Positions 51,901 to 64,000 are shown, numbered from the stretch's first letter. The stretch: DNA of 64,000 nt from Xylocopa sonorina (GCF_050948175.1 NW_027490163.1:1054001-1118000); one strand, 5' to 3'. Made by a program: numbers and translations. The notes: a model not told the origin generated them from the sequence alone.

Positions 51901-53642
51901 AGTTCTAATGCTTCATAAAACGCGATATCGCATCTCATTTCCATGTTTCATGGTAAGATATAATATGATTTGCGAAGTGTTATGTATTCCTGTTCTACAC
52001 TTCAAATGAATGTAAATGCGACACTTCCTGGCAAGGAAATAGAGTTTGCAAATGTCTACCTATCTTAGCAATAGTGCTCTAATACTTCTTTAAACGCGAT
52101 ATCGCATTTCATTTCTATGTTTCATGGTAAGATATAATATGAATTGCGAAGTGTTATGTATTCCTCGTCTACACTTCAAATGAATGTAAATGCGACTCTT
52201 CCTTGCAAGGAAATAGCGTTTGCAGATGTCAACGTATCGTAGCAATAGAGCTCTAATGCTTCTTAAAACGCGATATCGCATCTCATTTCTATGTTTCATG
52301 GTAAGATGTAATATGGTTGGGGAAGTGTTATGTATTCCTCGTCTACACTTCAAATGAATGTAAATGCGACACTTCCTTGCAAGGAAATAGCGTTTGCAGA
52401 TGTCTACGTATTGTAGCAATAGAGTTCTTATGATTCTTAAAACGCGATATGGCATCTCATTTCCATGTTTCATGGTAAGATATAATATGATTTGCGAAGT
52501 GTTATGTAGTCCTCGTCTACACTTCAAATGAATGTAAATGCGACACATCCTTGCTAGGAAATAGCGTTTGCAGATGTCTAGGTATCGTAGTAATAGAGTT
52601 CTAGTGCTTCTTAAAACGCGATATCGCATCTCATTTCTATGTTTCATGGTAAGATATATTATGATTTGCGAAGTGCTATGTATTCCTCGTCAACACTTCA
52701 AATGACTGTAAATGCGGCACTTCCTTGCAAGGAAATAGCGTTTGGAGATGTCTACGTATCGTAGCAATAGAGCTCTAATGCTTCTTAAAACGCGATATCG
52801 CATCTCATTTCTATGTTTCATGGTAAGATGTAATATGATTGGGGAAGTGTTATGTATTCCTCGTCTACACTTCAAATGAATGTAAATGCGACACTTCCTT
52901 GCAAGGAAATAGCGTTTGCAGATGTCTACGTATCGTAGCAATAGAGTTCTTATGATTCTTAAAACGCGATATGGCATCTCATTTCTATGTTTCATGGTAA
53001 GATATAATATGATTTGCGAAGTGTTATGTAGTCCTCGTCTACACTTCAAATGAATGTAAATGCGACACTTCCTTGCAAGGAAATAGCGTTTGCAGATGTC
53101 TACGTATCGTAGCAATAGAGTTCTTATGATCCTTAAAACGCGATATCGCATCTCATTTCTATGTTTCATGTTAAGATATAATATGATTTGCGAAGTGTTA
53201 TGTAGTCCTCGTCTACACTTCAAATGAATGTAAATGCCACACTTCCCTGCTAGGAAATAGCGTCTGCAGATGACTAGGTATCGTAGCAATAGAGTTCTAA
53301 TGCTTCTTAAAACGCGATATCGCATCTCATTCCGGTGTTTCATGGTAAGATATAATATGATTTGCGAAGTGTTATGTATTCCTCTTCTACACTTCGAATG
53401 AATGTAAATGCGACTCTTCCTTGCAAGGAAATAGCGTTTGCAGATGTCTACGTATCGTAGCAATAGAGTTCTAATGCTTCTTAAGACGCGATATCGCATC
53501 TCTCTTCCATGTTTCATGTTAAGGTATAATATGATTTGCGAAGTGCTATGTATTCCTCGTCTACACTTCAAATGAATGTAAATGCGACACTTCCTTGCAA
53601 GGAAATAGCGTTTGCAGATGTCTACCTATCGTAGCAATAGAG
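48945..53642 (-). repeat. Super-block S2, 27-monomer repeat (4698 bp), two tetramer units
   Basis: Starts again at 53643, giving an exact 27 x 174-bp period. The first part (48945-51399) matches S3 at offset 4698, and the part after the tetramers matches at 6090 because S3 has two more tetramers. Private changes include TTTCGTGG near 49860 and CTGGCTAGG near 51334. Confidence 0.88.
50704..52095 (-). repeat. Two tandem 696-bp tetramer units in S2
   Basis: Units at 50704-51399 and 51400-52095. Both carry T at the GGTATTGTAG site (51020 and 51716) and the further derived CTACATTTC (T at 50782 and 51478). The first unit alone has CTGGCTAGG near 51334. Neither has the AAGACGCG change seen in S3. 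Confidence 0.9.
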
Positions 53643-56600
53643 TTCTAATGCTTCTTAAAACGCGATATCGCATCTCATTTCTATGTTTCATGGTAAGATA
53701 TAATATGATTTGCGACGTGTCATGTATTCTTCGTCTACACTTCAAATGAATGTAAATGCGACTCTTCCTTGCAAGGAAATAGCGTTTGCATATGTCTACG
53801 TATCGTAGCAATAGAGTTCTTATGATTCATAAAACGCGATATCGCATCTCATTTCTATGTTTCATGGTAAGGTATAATATGATTTGCGAAGTGTCATGTA
53901 TTCCCCGTCTACACTTCAAATGAATGTAAATGCCACACTTCCCTGCTAGGAAATAGCGTCTGCAGATGACAAGGGATCGTAGCAATAGAGTTCTAATGCT
54001 TCTTAAAGCGCGATATCGCATCTCATTTCTATGTTTCATGGTAAGATAAAATATGATTTGCGAAGTGTCATGTATTCTTCGTCTACACACCAAATGAATG
54101 TAAATGCGACTCTTCCTTGCAAGGAAATAGCGTTTGCAGATGTCTACGTATCGTAGCAATAGAGTTCTAATGCTTCATAAAACGCGATATCGCATCTCAT
54201 TTCCATGTTTCATGGTAAGATATAATATGATTTGCGAAGTGTTATGTATTCCTGTTCTACACTTCAAATGAATGTAAATGCGACACTTCCTGGCAAGGAA
54301 ATAGAGTTTGCAAATGTCTACCTATCTTAGCAATAGTGCTCTAATACTTCTTTAAACGCGATATCGCATTTCATTTCTATGTTTCATGGTAAGATATAAT
54401 ATGAATTGCGAAGTGTTATGTATTCCTCGTCTACACTTCAAATGAATGTAAATGCGACTCTTCCTTGCAAGGAAATAGCGTTTGCAGATGTCAACGTATC
54501 GTAGCAATAGAGCTCTAATGCTTCTTAAAACGCGATATCGCATCTCATTTCTATGTTTCATGGTAAGATGTAATATGATTGGGGAAGTGTTATGTATTCC
54601 TCGTCTACACTTCAAATGAATGTAAATGCGACACTTCCTTGCAAGGAAATAGCGTTTGCAGATGTCTACGTATCGTAGCAATAGAGTTCTTATGATTCTT
54701 AAAACGCGATATGGCATCTCATTTCTATGTTTCATGGTAAGATATAATATGATTTGCGAAGTGTTATGTAGTCCTCGTCTACACTTCAAATGAATGTAAA
54801 TGCGACACTTCCTTGCAAGGAAATAGCGTTTGCAGATGTCTACGTATCGTAGCAATAGTGTTCTTATGATCCTTAAAACGCGATATCGCATCTCATTTCT
54901 ATGTTTCATGTTAAGATATAATATGATTTGCGAAGTGTTATGTAGTCCTCGTCTACACTTCAAATGAATGTAAATGCCACACTTCCCTGCTAGGAAATAG
55001 CGTCTGCAGATGACTAGGTATCGTAGCAATAGAGTTCTAATGCTTCTTAAAACGCGATATCGCATCTCATTCCGGTGTTTCATGGTAAGATATAATATGA
55101 TTTGCGAAGTGTTATGTATTCCTCTTCTACACTTCAAATGAATGTAAATGCGACTCTTCCTTGCAAGGAAATAGCGTTTGCAGATGTCTACGTATCGTAG
55201 CAATAGAGTTCTAATGCTTCATAAAGCGCGATATCGCACCTCATTTCCATGTTTCATGGTAAGATATAATATGATTTGCGAAGTGTTATGTATTCCTGTT
55301 CTACACTTCAAATGAATGTAAATGCGACACTTCCTGGCAAGGAAATAGAGTTTGCAAATGTCTACCTATCTTAGCAATAGTGCTCTAATACTTCTTTAAA
55401 CGCGATATCGCATTTCATTTCTATGTTTCATGGTAAGATATAATATGAATTGCGAAGTGTTATGTATTCCTCGTCTACATTTCAAATGAATGTAAATGCG
55501 ACTCTTCCTTGCAAGGAAATAGCGTTTGCAGATGTCTACGTATCGTAGCAATAGAGTTCTTATGATCCTTAAAACGCGATATCGCATCTCATTTCTATGT
55601 TTCATGTTAAGATATAATATGATTTGCGAAGTGTTATGTAGTCCTCGTCTACACTTCAAATGAATGTAAATGCCACACTTCCCTGCTAGGAAATAGCGTC
55701 TGCAGGTGACTAGGTATTGTAGCAATAGAGCTCTAATGCTTCTTAAGACGCGATATCGCATCTCATTCCTATGTTTCATGGTAAGATATAATATGATTTG
55801 CGAAGTGTTATGTATTCCTCTTCTACACTTCAAATGAATGTAAATGGGACTCTTCCTTGCAAGGAAATAGCGTTTGCAGATGTCTACGTATCGTAGCAAT
55901 AGAGTTCTAATGCTTCATAAAACGCGATATCGCATCTCATTTCCATGTTTCATGGTAAGATATAATATGATTTGCGAAGTGTTATGTATTCCTGTTCTAC
56001 ACTTCAAATGAATGTAAATGCGACACTTCCTGGCAAGGAAATAGAGTTTGCAAATGTCTACCTATCTTAGCAATAGTGCTCTAATACTTCTTTAAACGCG
56101 ATATCGCATTTCATTTCTATGTTTCATGGTAAGATATAATATGAATTGCGAAGTGTTATGTATTCCTCGTCTACATTTCAAATGAATGTAAATGCGACTC
56201 TTCCTTGCAAGGAAATAGCGTTTGCAGATGTCTACGTATCGTAGCAATAGAGTTCTTATGATCCTTAAAACGCGATATCGCATCTCATTTCTATGTTTCA
56301 TGTTAAGATATAATATGATTTGCGAAGTGTTATGTAGTCCTCGTCTACACTTCAAATGAATGTAAATGCCACACTTCCCTGCTAGGAAATAGCGTCTGCA
56401 GGTGACTAGGTATTGTAGCAATAGAGCTCTAATGCTTCTTAAAACGCGATATCGCATCTCATTCCTATGTTTCATGGTAAGATATAATATGATTTGCGAA
56501 GTGTTATGTATTCCTCTTCTACACTTCAAATGAATGTAAATGGGACTCTTCCTTGCAAGGAAATAGCGTTTGCAGATGTCTACGTATCGTAGCAATAGAG

Positions 56601-59210
56601 TTCTAATGCTTCATAAAACGCGATATCGCATCTCATTTCCATGTTTCATGGTAAGATATAATATGATTTGCGAAGTGTTATGTATTCCTGTTCTACACTT
56701 CAAATGAATGTAAATGCGACACTTCCTGGCAAGGAAATAGAGTTTGCAAATGTCTACCTATCTTAGCAATAGTGCTCTAATACTTCTTTAAACGCGATAT
56801 CGCATTTCATTTCTATGTTTCATGGTAAGATATAATATGAATTGCGAAGTGTTATGTATTCCTCGTCTACATTTCAAATGAATGTAAATGCGACTCTTCC
56901 TTGCAAGGAAATAGCGTTTGCAGATGTCTACGTATCGTAGCAATAGAGTTCTTATGATCCTTAAAACGCGATATCGCATCTCATTTCTATGTTTCATGTT
57001 AAGATATAATATGATTTGCGAAGTGTTATGTAGTCCTCGTCTACACTTCAAATGAATGTAAATGCCACACTTCCCTGCTAGGAAATAGCGTCTGCAGGTG
57101 ACTAGGTATTGTAGCAATAGAGCTCTAATGCTTCTTAAGACGCGATATCGCATCTCATTCCTATGTTTCATGGTAAGATATAATATGATTTGCGAAGTGT
57201 TATGTATTCCTCTTCTACACTTCAAATGAATGTAAATGGGACTCTTCCTTGCAAGGAAATAGCGTTTGCAGATGTCTACGTATCGTAGCAATAGAGTTCT
57301 AATGCTTCATAAAACGCGATATCGCATCTCATTTCCATGTTTCATGGTAAGATATAATATGATTTGCGAAGTGTTATGTATTCCTGTTCTACACTTCAAA
57401 TGAATGTAAATGCGACACTTCCTGGCAAGGAAATAGAGTTTGCAAATGTCTACCTATCTTAGCAATAGTGCTCTAATACTTCTTTAAACGCGATATCGCA
57501 TTTCATTTCTATGTTTCATGGTAAGATATAATATGAATTGCGAAGTGTTATGTATTCCTCGTCTACATTTCAAATGAATGTAAATGCGACTCTTCCTTGC
57601 AAGGAAATAGCGTTTGCAGATGTCTACGTATCGTAGCAATAGAGTTCTTATGATCCTTAAAACGCGATATCGCATCTCATTTCTATGTTTCATGTTAAGA
57701 TATAATATGATTTGCGAAGTGTTATGTAGTCCTCGTCTACACTTCAAATGAATGTAAATGCCACACTTCCCTGCTAGGAAATAGCGTCTGCAGGTGACTA
57801 GGTATTGTAGCAATAGAGCTCTAATGCTTCTTAAAACGCGATATCGCATCTCATTCCTATGTTTCATGGTAAGATATAATATGATTTGCGAAGTGTTATG
57901 TATTCCTCTTCTACACTTCAAATGAATGTAAATGGGACTCTTCCTTGCAAGGAAATAGCGTTTGCAGATGTCTACGTATCGTAGCAATAGAGTTCTAATG
58001 CTTCATAAAACGCGATATCGCATCTCATTTCCATGTTTCATGGTAAGATATAATATGATTTGCGAAGTGTTATGTATTCCTGTTCTACACTTCAAATGAA
58101 TGTAAATGCGACACTTCCTGGCAAGGAAATAGAGTTTGCAAATGTCTACCTATCTTAGCAATAGTGCTCTAATACTTCTTTAAACGCGATATCGCATTTC
58201 ATTTCTATGTTTCATGGTAAGATATAATATGAATTGCGAAGTGTTATGTATTCCTCGTCTACACTTCAAATGAATGTAAATGCGACTCTTCCTTGCAAGG
58301 AAATAGCGTTTGCAGATGTCAACGTATCGTAGCAATAGAGCTCTAATGCTTCTTAAAACGCGATATCGCATCTCATTTCTATGTTTCATGGTAAGATGTA
58401 ATATGGTTGGGGAAGTGTTATGTATTCCTCGTCTACACTTCAAATGAATGTAAATGCGACACTTCCTTGCAAGGAAATAGCGTTTGCAGATGTCTACGTA
58501 TTGTAGCAATAGAGTTCTTATGATTCTTAAAACGCGATATGGCATCTCATTTCCATGTTTCATGGTAAGATATAATATGATTTGCGAAGTGTTATGTAGT
58601 CCTCGTCTACACTTCAAATGAATGTAAATGCGACACATCCTTGCTAGGAAATAGCGTTTGCAGATGTCTAGGTATCGTAGTAATAGAGTTCTAGTGCTTC
58701 TTAAAACGCGATATCGCATCTCATTTCTATGTTTCATGGTAAGATATATTATGATTTGCGAAGTGCTATGTATTCCTCGTCAACACTTCAAATGACTGTA
58801 AATGCGGCACTTCCTTGCAAGGAAATAGCGTTTGGAGATGTCTACGTATCGTAGCAATAGAGCTCTAATGCTTCTTAAAACGCGATATCGCATCTCATTT
58901 CTATGTTTCATGGTAAGATGTAATATGATTGGGGAAGTGTTATGTATTCCTCGTCTACACTTCAAATGAATGTAAATGCGACACTTCCTTGCAAGGAAAT
59001 AGCGTTTGCAGATGTCTACGTATCGTAGCAATAGAGTTCTTATGATTCTTAAAACGCGATATGGCATCTCATTTCTATGTTTCATGGTAAGATATAATAT
59101 GATTTGCGAAGTGTTATGTAGTCCTCGTCTACACTTCAAATGAATGTAAATGCGACACTTCCTTGCAAGGAAATAGCGTTTGCAGATGTCTACCTATCGT
59201 AGCAATAGAG
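53643..59210 (-). repeat. Super-block S3, 32 monomers (5568 bp), four tetramer units
   Basis: Directly follows S2 in tandem. Relative to S2 it gains eight monomers (two tetramers) and loses three after 58780, which gives 27 + 8 - 3 = 32. The copy that would follow at 59211 begins the same way, then switches to the tail block series at about 59733 (TTCCAAAGCTTC). Confidence 0.88.
55402..58185 (-). repeat. Four tandem 696-bp tetramer units in S3
   Basis: Units at 55402-56097, 56098-56793, 56794-57489 and 57490-58185. All share the derived GGTATTGTAG and CTACATTTC. The only difference I saw is CTTAAGACGCG in units 1 and 3 (G at 55747 and 57139) against CTTAAAACGCG in units 2 and 4 (A at 56443 and 57835). 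This suggests that a 1392-bp pair was duplicated as a whole. Confidence 0.9.
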
Positions 59211-62200
59211 TTCTAATGCTTCTTAAAACGCGATATCGCATCTCATTTCTATGTTTCATGGTAAGATATAATATGATTTGCGAAGTATCATGTATTCTTC
59301 GTCTACACTTCAAATGAATGTAAATGCGACTCTTCCTTGCAAGGAAATAGCGTTTGCATATGTCTACGTACCGTAGCAATAGAGTTCTTATGATTCATAA
59401 AACGCGATATCGCATCTCATTTCTATGTTTCATGGTAAGGTATAATATGATTTGCGAAGTGTCATGTATTCCCCGTCTACACTTCAAATGAATGTAAATG
59501 CCACACTTCCCTGCTAGGAAATAGCGTCTGCAGATGACTAGGGATCGTAGCAATAGAGTTCTAATGCTTCTTAAAGCGCGATATCGCATCTCATTTCTAT
59601 GTTTCATGGTAAGATAAAATATGATTTGCGAAGTGTCATGTATTCTTCGTCTACACACCAAATGAATGTAAATGCGACTCTTCCTTGCAAGGAAATAGCG
59701 TTTGCAGATGTCTACGTATCGTAGCAATAGAGTTCCAAAGCTTCTTAAAACGCGATATCGCATCTCATTTCTATGTTTCATGGTAAGATATAATATGATT
59801 GGGGAAGTGTTATGTATTACTCGTCTACACTTCAAATGAATGTAAATGCGACACTTCCTTGCAAGGAAATAGCGTTTGCAGATGTCTACGTATCGTAGCA
59901 ATAGAGTTCTTATGATTCTTAGAACGCGATATCGCATCTCATTTCTATGTTTCATGGTAAGATAGAATATGATTCGAGAAGTGTTATGTATTCCTCGTCT
60001 ACACTTCAAATGAATGTAAATGCGACACTTCCTTGCAAGGAAATAGCGTTTGCAGATGTCTACGTATCGTAGCAATAGAGTTCTTATGATTCTTAAAACG
60101 CGATATGGCATCTCATTTCTATGTTTCATGGTAAGATATAATATGATTTGCGAAGTGTTATGTAGTCCTCGTCTACACTTCAAATGAATGTAAATGCGAC
60201 ACTTCCTTGCAAGGAAATAGCGTTTGCAGATGTCCACGTATAGTAGGGATAGAGTTCTAATGCTTCTTAAAACGAGATATCGCATCTCATTTTTATGTTT
60301 CATGATAAGATATAATATTCATTGCGAAGTGTTATGCATTCCTCGTCTACACTTCAAATCAATGTAAATGCCACACTTCCCTGCTAGGAAATAGCGTCTG
60401 CAGGTGACTAGGTATCGTAGCAATAGAGCTCTAATGCTTCTTAAAACGCGATATCGCATCTCATTCTTATGTTTCATGGTAAGATATAGTATGATTTGCG
60501 AAGTGTTATGTATTCCTCTTCTACACTTCAAATGAATGTAAATGGGACTCTTCCTTGCAAGGAAATAGCGTTTGCAGATGTCTACGTATCGTAGCAATAG
60601 AGTTCTAATGCTTCATAAAACGCGATATCGCATCTCATTTCCATGTTTCATGGTAAGATATAATATGATTTGCGAAGTGTTATGTATTCCTGTTCTACAC
60701 TTCAAATGAATGTAAATGCGACACTTCATGGCAAGGAAATAGAGTTTGCAAATGTCTACCTATCTTAGCAATAGTGCTCTAATACTTCTTTAAACGCGAT
60801 ATCGCATTTCATTTCTATGTTTCATGGTAAGATATAATATGAATTGCGAAGTGTTATGTATTCCTCGTCTACACTTCAAATGAATGTAAATGCGACGCTT
60901 CCTTGCAAGGAAATAGCGTTCGCAGATGTCTACGTATCGAAGCAATAGAGTTCAAATGCTTCTTAAGACGCGATATCGCATCTCATTTCTATGTTTCATG
61001 GTAAGATATAATATGATTTGCGAAGTGTTATGTATTCCTCGTCTACACTTCAAATGAATGTAAATGCGACGCTTCCTTGCAAGGAAATAGCGTTCGCAGA
61101 TGTCTACGTATCGAAGCAATAGAGTTCAAATGCTTCTTAAGACGCGATATCGCATCTCATTTCTATGTTTCATGGTAAGATATAATATGATTTGCGAAGT
61201 GTTATGTATTCCTCGTCTACACTTCAAATGAATGTAAATGCGACACTTCCTTGCAAGGAAATAGCGTTTGCAAATGTCTACCTATCGTAGCAATAGTGTT
61301 CTAATGATTCTTAAAACGCGATATCGCATCTCATTTCTATGTTTCATGGTAAGGTATAATATGATTTGCGAAGTGTTATGTATTACTCGTCTACACTTCA
61401 AATGAATGTAAATGCGACACTTCCTTGCAAGGAAATAGCGTTTGGAGATGTCTACGTATCGTAGCAATAGAGTTCTTATGATTCTTAAAACGCGATATCA
61501 AATCTCATGTCTGTGTTTCATGGTAAGATATAATATGATTTGCGAAGTGTTATGTATTCCTCGTCTACACTTCAAATGAATGTGAATGCGACACTTCCTC
61601 GCTAGGATATAGCGTTTGCAGATGTCTGCGTATCGTAGCAACAGATTTCCAATGCTTCTTAAAACGCGATATCGCATCTCATTTCTATGTTTCATGGTAA
61701 GATATAATATGATTTGCGAAGTGTCATGTATTCCTCGTCGACATTTCAAATGAAGGTAAATGCCACACTTCCCTGCTAGGAAATAGCGTCTGCAGATGAC
61801 TGGGTATCGTAGCAATAGAGTTCTAATGCTTCTTAAAACGCGATATCGCATCTCATTTCTATGTTTCATGGTAAGATATAATATGGTTTGCGAAGTGTCA
61901 CGTATTCTTCGTCTACACATCAAATGAATGTAAATGCGACTCTTCCTTGCAAGGAAATAGCGTTTGCAGATGTCTACGTATCGTAGCAATAGAGTTCCAA
62001 TGCTTCTTAAAACGCGATATCGCATATCATTTCTATGTTTCATGGTAAGATATAATATGATTGGGGAAGTGCTATGTATTCCTCGTCTACACTTCAAATG
62101 AATGTAAATGCGACACTTCCTTGCAAGGAAATAGCCTTTGCAAATGTCTACCTATCGTAGCAATAGTGTTCTATTGATACTTAAAACGCGATATCGCATC

Positions 62201-64000
62201 TCATTTCTATGTTTCATGGTAAGGTATAATATGATTTGCGAAGTGCTATGTATTCCTCTTCTACACTTCAAATGAATGTAAATGCGACACTTCCTTGCAA
62301 GGAAATAGCGTTTGCAGATGTCTACGTATCGTAGCAATAGAGTTCTTATGATTCTTAAAACGCGAAATCGCATCTCATTTCTATGTTTCATGGTAAGGTA
62401 TAATATGATTTGCGAAGTGTTATGTATTCCTTGTCTACACTTCAAATGAATGTAAATGCGACACTTCCTTGCAAGGAAATAGCGTTTGCAGATGTCCACG
62501 TATCGTAGGGATAGAGTTCTAATGCTTCATAAAACGAGATATCGCATCTCATTTTTATGTTTCATGATAAGATATAATATTCATTGCGAAATATTATGCA
62601 TTCCTCGTCTACACATCAAATGAATGTAAATGCCGCACTTCCCTGCTAGGAAATAGCGTCTGCGGATGACTAGGTATCGTAGCAATAGAGTTCTAATGCT
62701 TCTTAAAACGCGATATCGCATCTCATTCCTGTGTTTCATGGTAAGATATAATATGATTTGCGAAGTGTTATGTATTCCTCTTCTACACTTCAAATGAATG
62801 TAAATGCGACTCTTCCTTGCAAGGAAATAGCGTTTGCAGATGTCTACGTATCGTAGCAATAGAGTTCTAATGCTTCTTAAGATGCGATATCGCATCTCAT
62901 TTCCATGTTTCATGTTAAGATATAATATGATTGGTGAAGTGTTATGTATTCCTCGTCTACACTTCAAATGAATGTAAATGCGACACTTCCTTGCAAGGAA
63001 ATAGCGTTTGCAGATGTCTACGTATCGTAGCAATAGAGTTTTTATGATTCTTAAAACGCGATATCGCATCTCATTTCTATGTTTCATGGTTAGATATAAT
63101 ATGATTGGGGAAGTGTTATGTATTCCTCGTCTATACTTCAAATGAATGTAAATGCGACACTTCCTTGCAAGGAAATAGAGTTTGCAAATGTCTACCTATC
63201 TTAGCAATAGTGTTCTAATACTTCTTAAAACGCGATATCGCATCTCATTTCTATGTTTCACGGTAAGATATAATATGATTTGCGAAGTGTTATGTATTCC
63301 TCTTCTACACTTCAAATGAATGTAGATGCGACACTTCCTTGCAAGGAAATAGCGTTTGGAGATGTCTACGTATCGTAGCAATAGAGTTCTTATGATTCTT
63401 AAAACGCGATATCAAATCTCATTTCTGTGTTTCATGGTAAGATATAATATGATTTGCGAAGTGTTATGTATTCCTCGTCTACACTTCAAATGAATGTAAA
63501 TGCGACACTTCCTTGCTAGGAAATAGCGTTTGCAGATGTCTACCTATCGTAGCAATAGAGTTCTAATGCTTCTTAAAACGCGGTATCGCATCTCATTTCC
63601 ATGTTTCATGGTAAGATATAATATGATTTGCGAAGTGTTATGTATTCCTCTTCTACACTTCAAATGAATGTAGATGCGACACTTCCTTGCAAGGAAATAG
63701 CGTTTGCAGATGTCCACGTATATTAGGGATAGAGTTCTAATGCTTCTTAAAACGAGATATCGCATCTCATTTTTATGTTTCATGATAAGATATAATATTC
63801 ATTGCGAAGTGTTATGCATTCCTCGTCTACACTTCAAATGAATGTAAATGCCACACTTCCCTGCTAGGAAATAGCGTCTGCAGATGATTAGGTATCGTAG
63901 CAATAGAGTTCTAATGCTTCTTAAAACGCGATATCGCATCTCATTCCTATGTTTCATGCTAAGATAGAATATGATTCGAGAAGTGTTATGTAGTCCTCGT
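59211..64000 (-). repeat. Tail block T plus flanking block, later copy
   Basis: Follows the order of 38699-46252 but is shorter: it has one extra monomer near 60.9-61.2 kb (two adjacent units with CGACGCTTCC and AAGACGCG) and only one shortened version of the 9-mer present three times at 40.8-44.8 kb. The diagnostic GATATCAAATCTCATG lies at about 61494. Because the single version lacks the 10-bp deletion monomer, it passes straight from the first part of the 9-mer to the part found in copy 3. The array continues past the window edge. Confidence 0.86.

Larger units (their letters stand above)
13854..64000 (-). repeat. Satellite array, subfamily R (174-bp monomer, about 288 copies)
   Basis: The same satellite as on the left, but its monomer sense is on the - strand; on the + strand each monomer reads GCGATATCGCATCTCATTTC and onward. 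Offsets between matching segments are multiples of 174 once a few indels are counted: +1 at 19242-19247, +1 at 33685-33690, +2 near 34895, and -10 near 41932 and 43488. Because 174 = 3 x 58, one minus-strand frame stays open across neighbouring monomers and gives repetitive basic 58-residue translations; I do not treat these as genes. The array runs off the right edge of the window. Confidence 0.97.

Noticed and set aside
13718..63783. Many minus-strand open frames of 60-400 codons starting MKHRNEMRYR or MLRYVDICKR in the right array
   Set aside because: All are the same 58-codon satellite translation, open only because 174 = 3 x 58. Starts and stops fall at chance variants, there is no independent coding signal, and the homologous left-array frame has stops in nearly every monomer. 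Not annotated as genes.
1..64000. CRISPR array
   Set aside because: The whole 174-bp unit repeats. There are no unique spacers between short constant repeats and no cas genes.
1..64000. TATAAT / TATAATATG as bacterial -10 or TATA-box promoters
   Set aside because: The A/T-rich motif is part of nearly every monomer and has no paired element or downstream gene. It is a property of the satellite.
1..64000. Primate alpha satellite or a CENP-B box
   Set aside because: The length is near 171 bp, but I see none of the alpha-satellite sequence I would recognise and no match to the CENP-B box pattern in the consensus monomers.
1..64000. Transposon, rDNA, tRNA or telomeric repeats within the array
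   Set aside because: I read through both parts and every stretch fits the 174-bp register. No insertion, terminal inverted repeat, poly-A tail or simple telomere-type repeat breaks it.

Overview
The window is satellite DNA from end to end. It is one 174-bp tandem repeat (about 79 monomers left of an assembly gap, about 288 right of it), and I find no protein-coding gene, RNA gene, transposon or CRISPR array. The consensus monomer (representative at 24099-24272) is about 36% G+C by hand count, rich in CpG, and carries short palindromes, including GCGATATCGC with an EcoRV core. Long homogenised arrays with higher-order repeats (HORs) and a 100-N scaffold gap point to eukaryotic heterochromatin, probably centromeric or pericentromeric. 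I cannot name the taxon from the sequence. The monomer is not one I recognise, and it does not read like primate alpha satellite.

Left part, 1-13753: subfamily L, with the monomer sense on the + strand. It is built from an 18-monomer HOR of 3131 bp. Two full copies are present (175-3305 and 7829-10959), and a third (10960-13753) is cut by the gap. An interlude at 3855-7654 holds related monomers and its own 867-bp duplication. Positions 1-3854 recur at 7655-11508.

Gap, 13754-13853: exactly 100 Ns, the usual placeholder for unknown size. Monomer orientation and subfamily both switch across it.

Right part, 13854-64000: subfamily R, with the monomer sense on the - strand. From 13854 to 36 kb it is a mosaic of large duplicated blocks in the order Z, X, Y, Z', Y', X'. 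From 35 to 64 kb it holds three related super-blocks: S1 (35454-38698), S2 (48945-53642) and S3 (53643-59210). Each contains a 696-bp tetramer HOR present once in S1, twice in S2 and four times in S3, with mutations nested in the same order. A 9-monomer, 1556-bp unit is repeated three times at 40801-44782 and carries a 10-bp slippage deletion. The sequence from 59211 to the window end repeats the 38.7-46.3 kb region in shortened form.

There are no cooperating genes to describe. What can be read is the amplification history of a satellite: unequal exchange at monomer, tetramer, 9-mer, 18-mer and 27-mer scales with the 174-bp register almost always kept. All comparisons were made by eye, so identities are described and not quantified.
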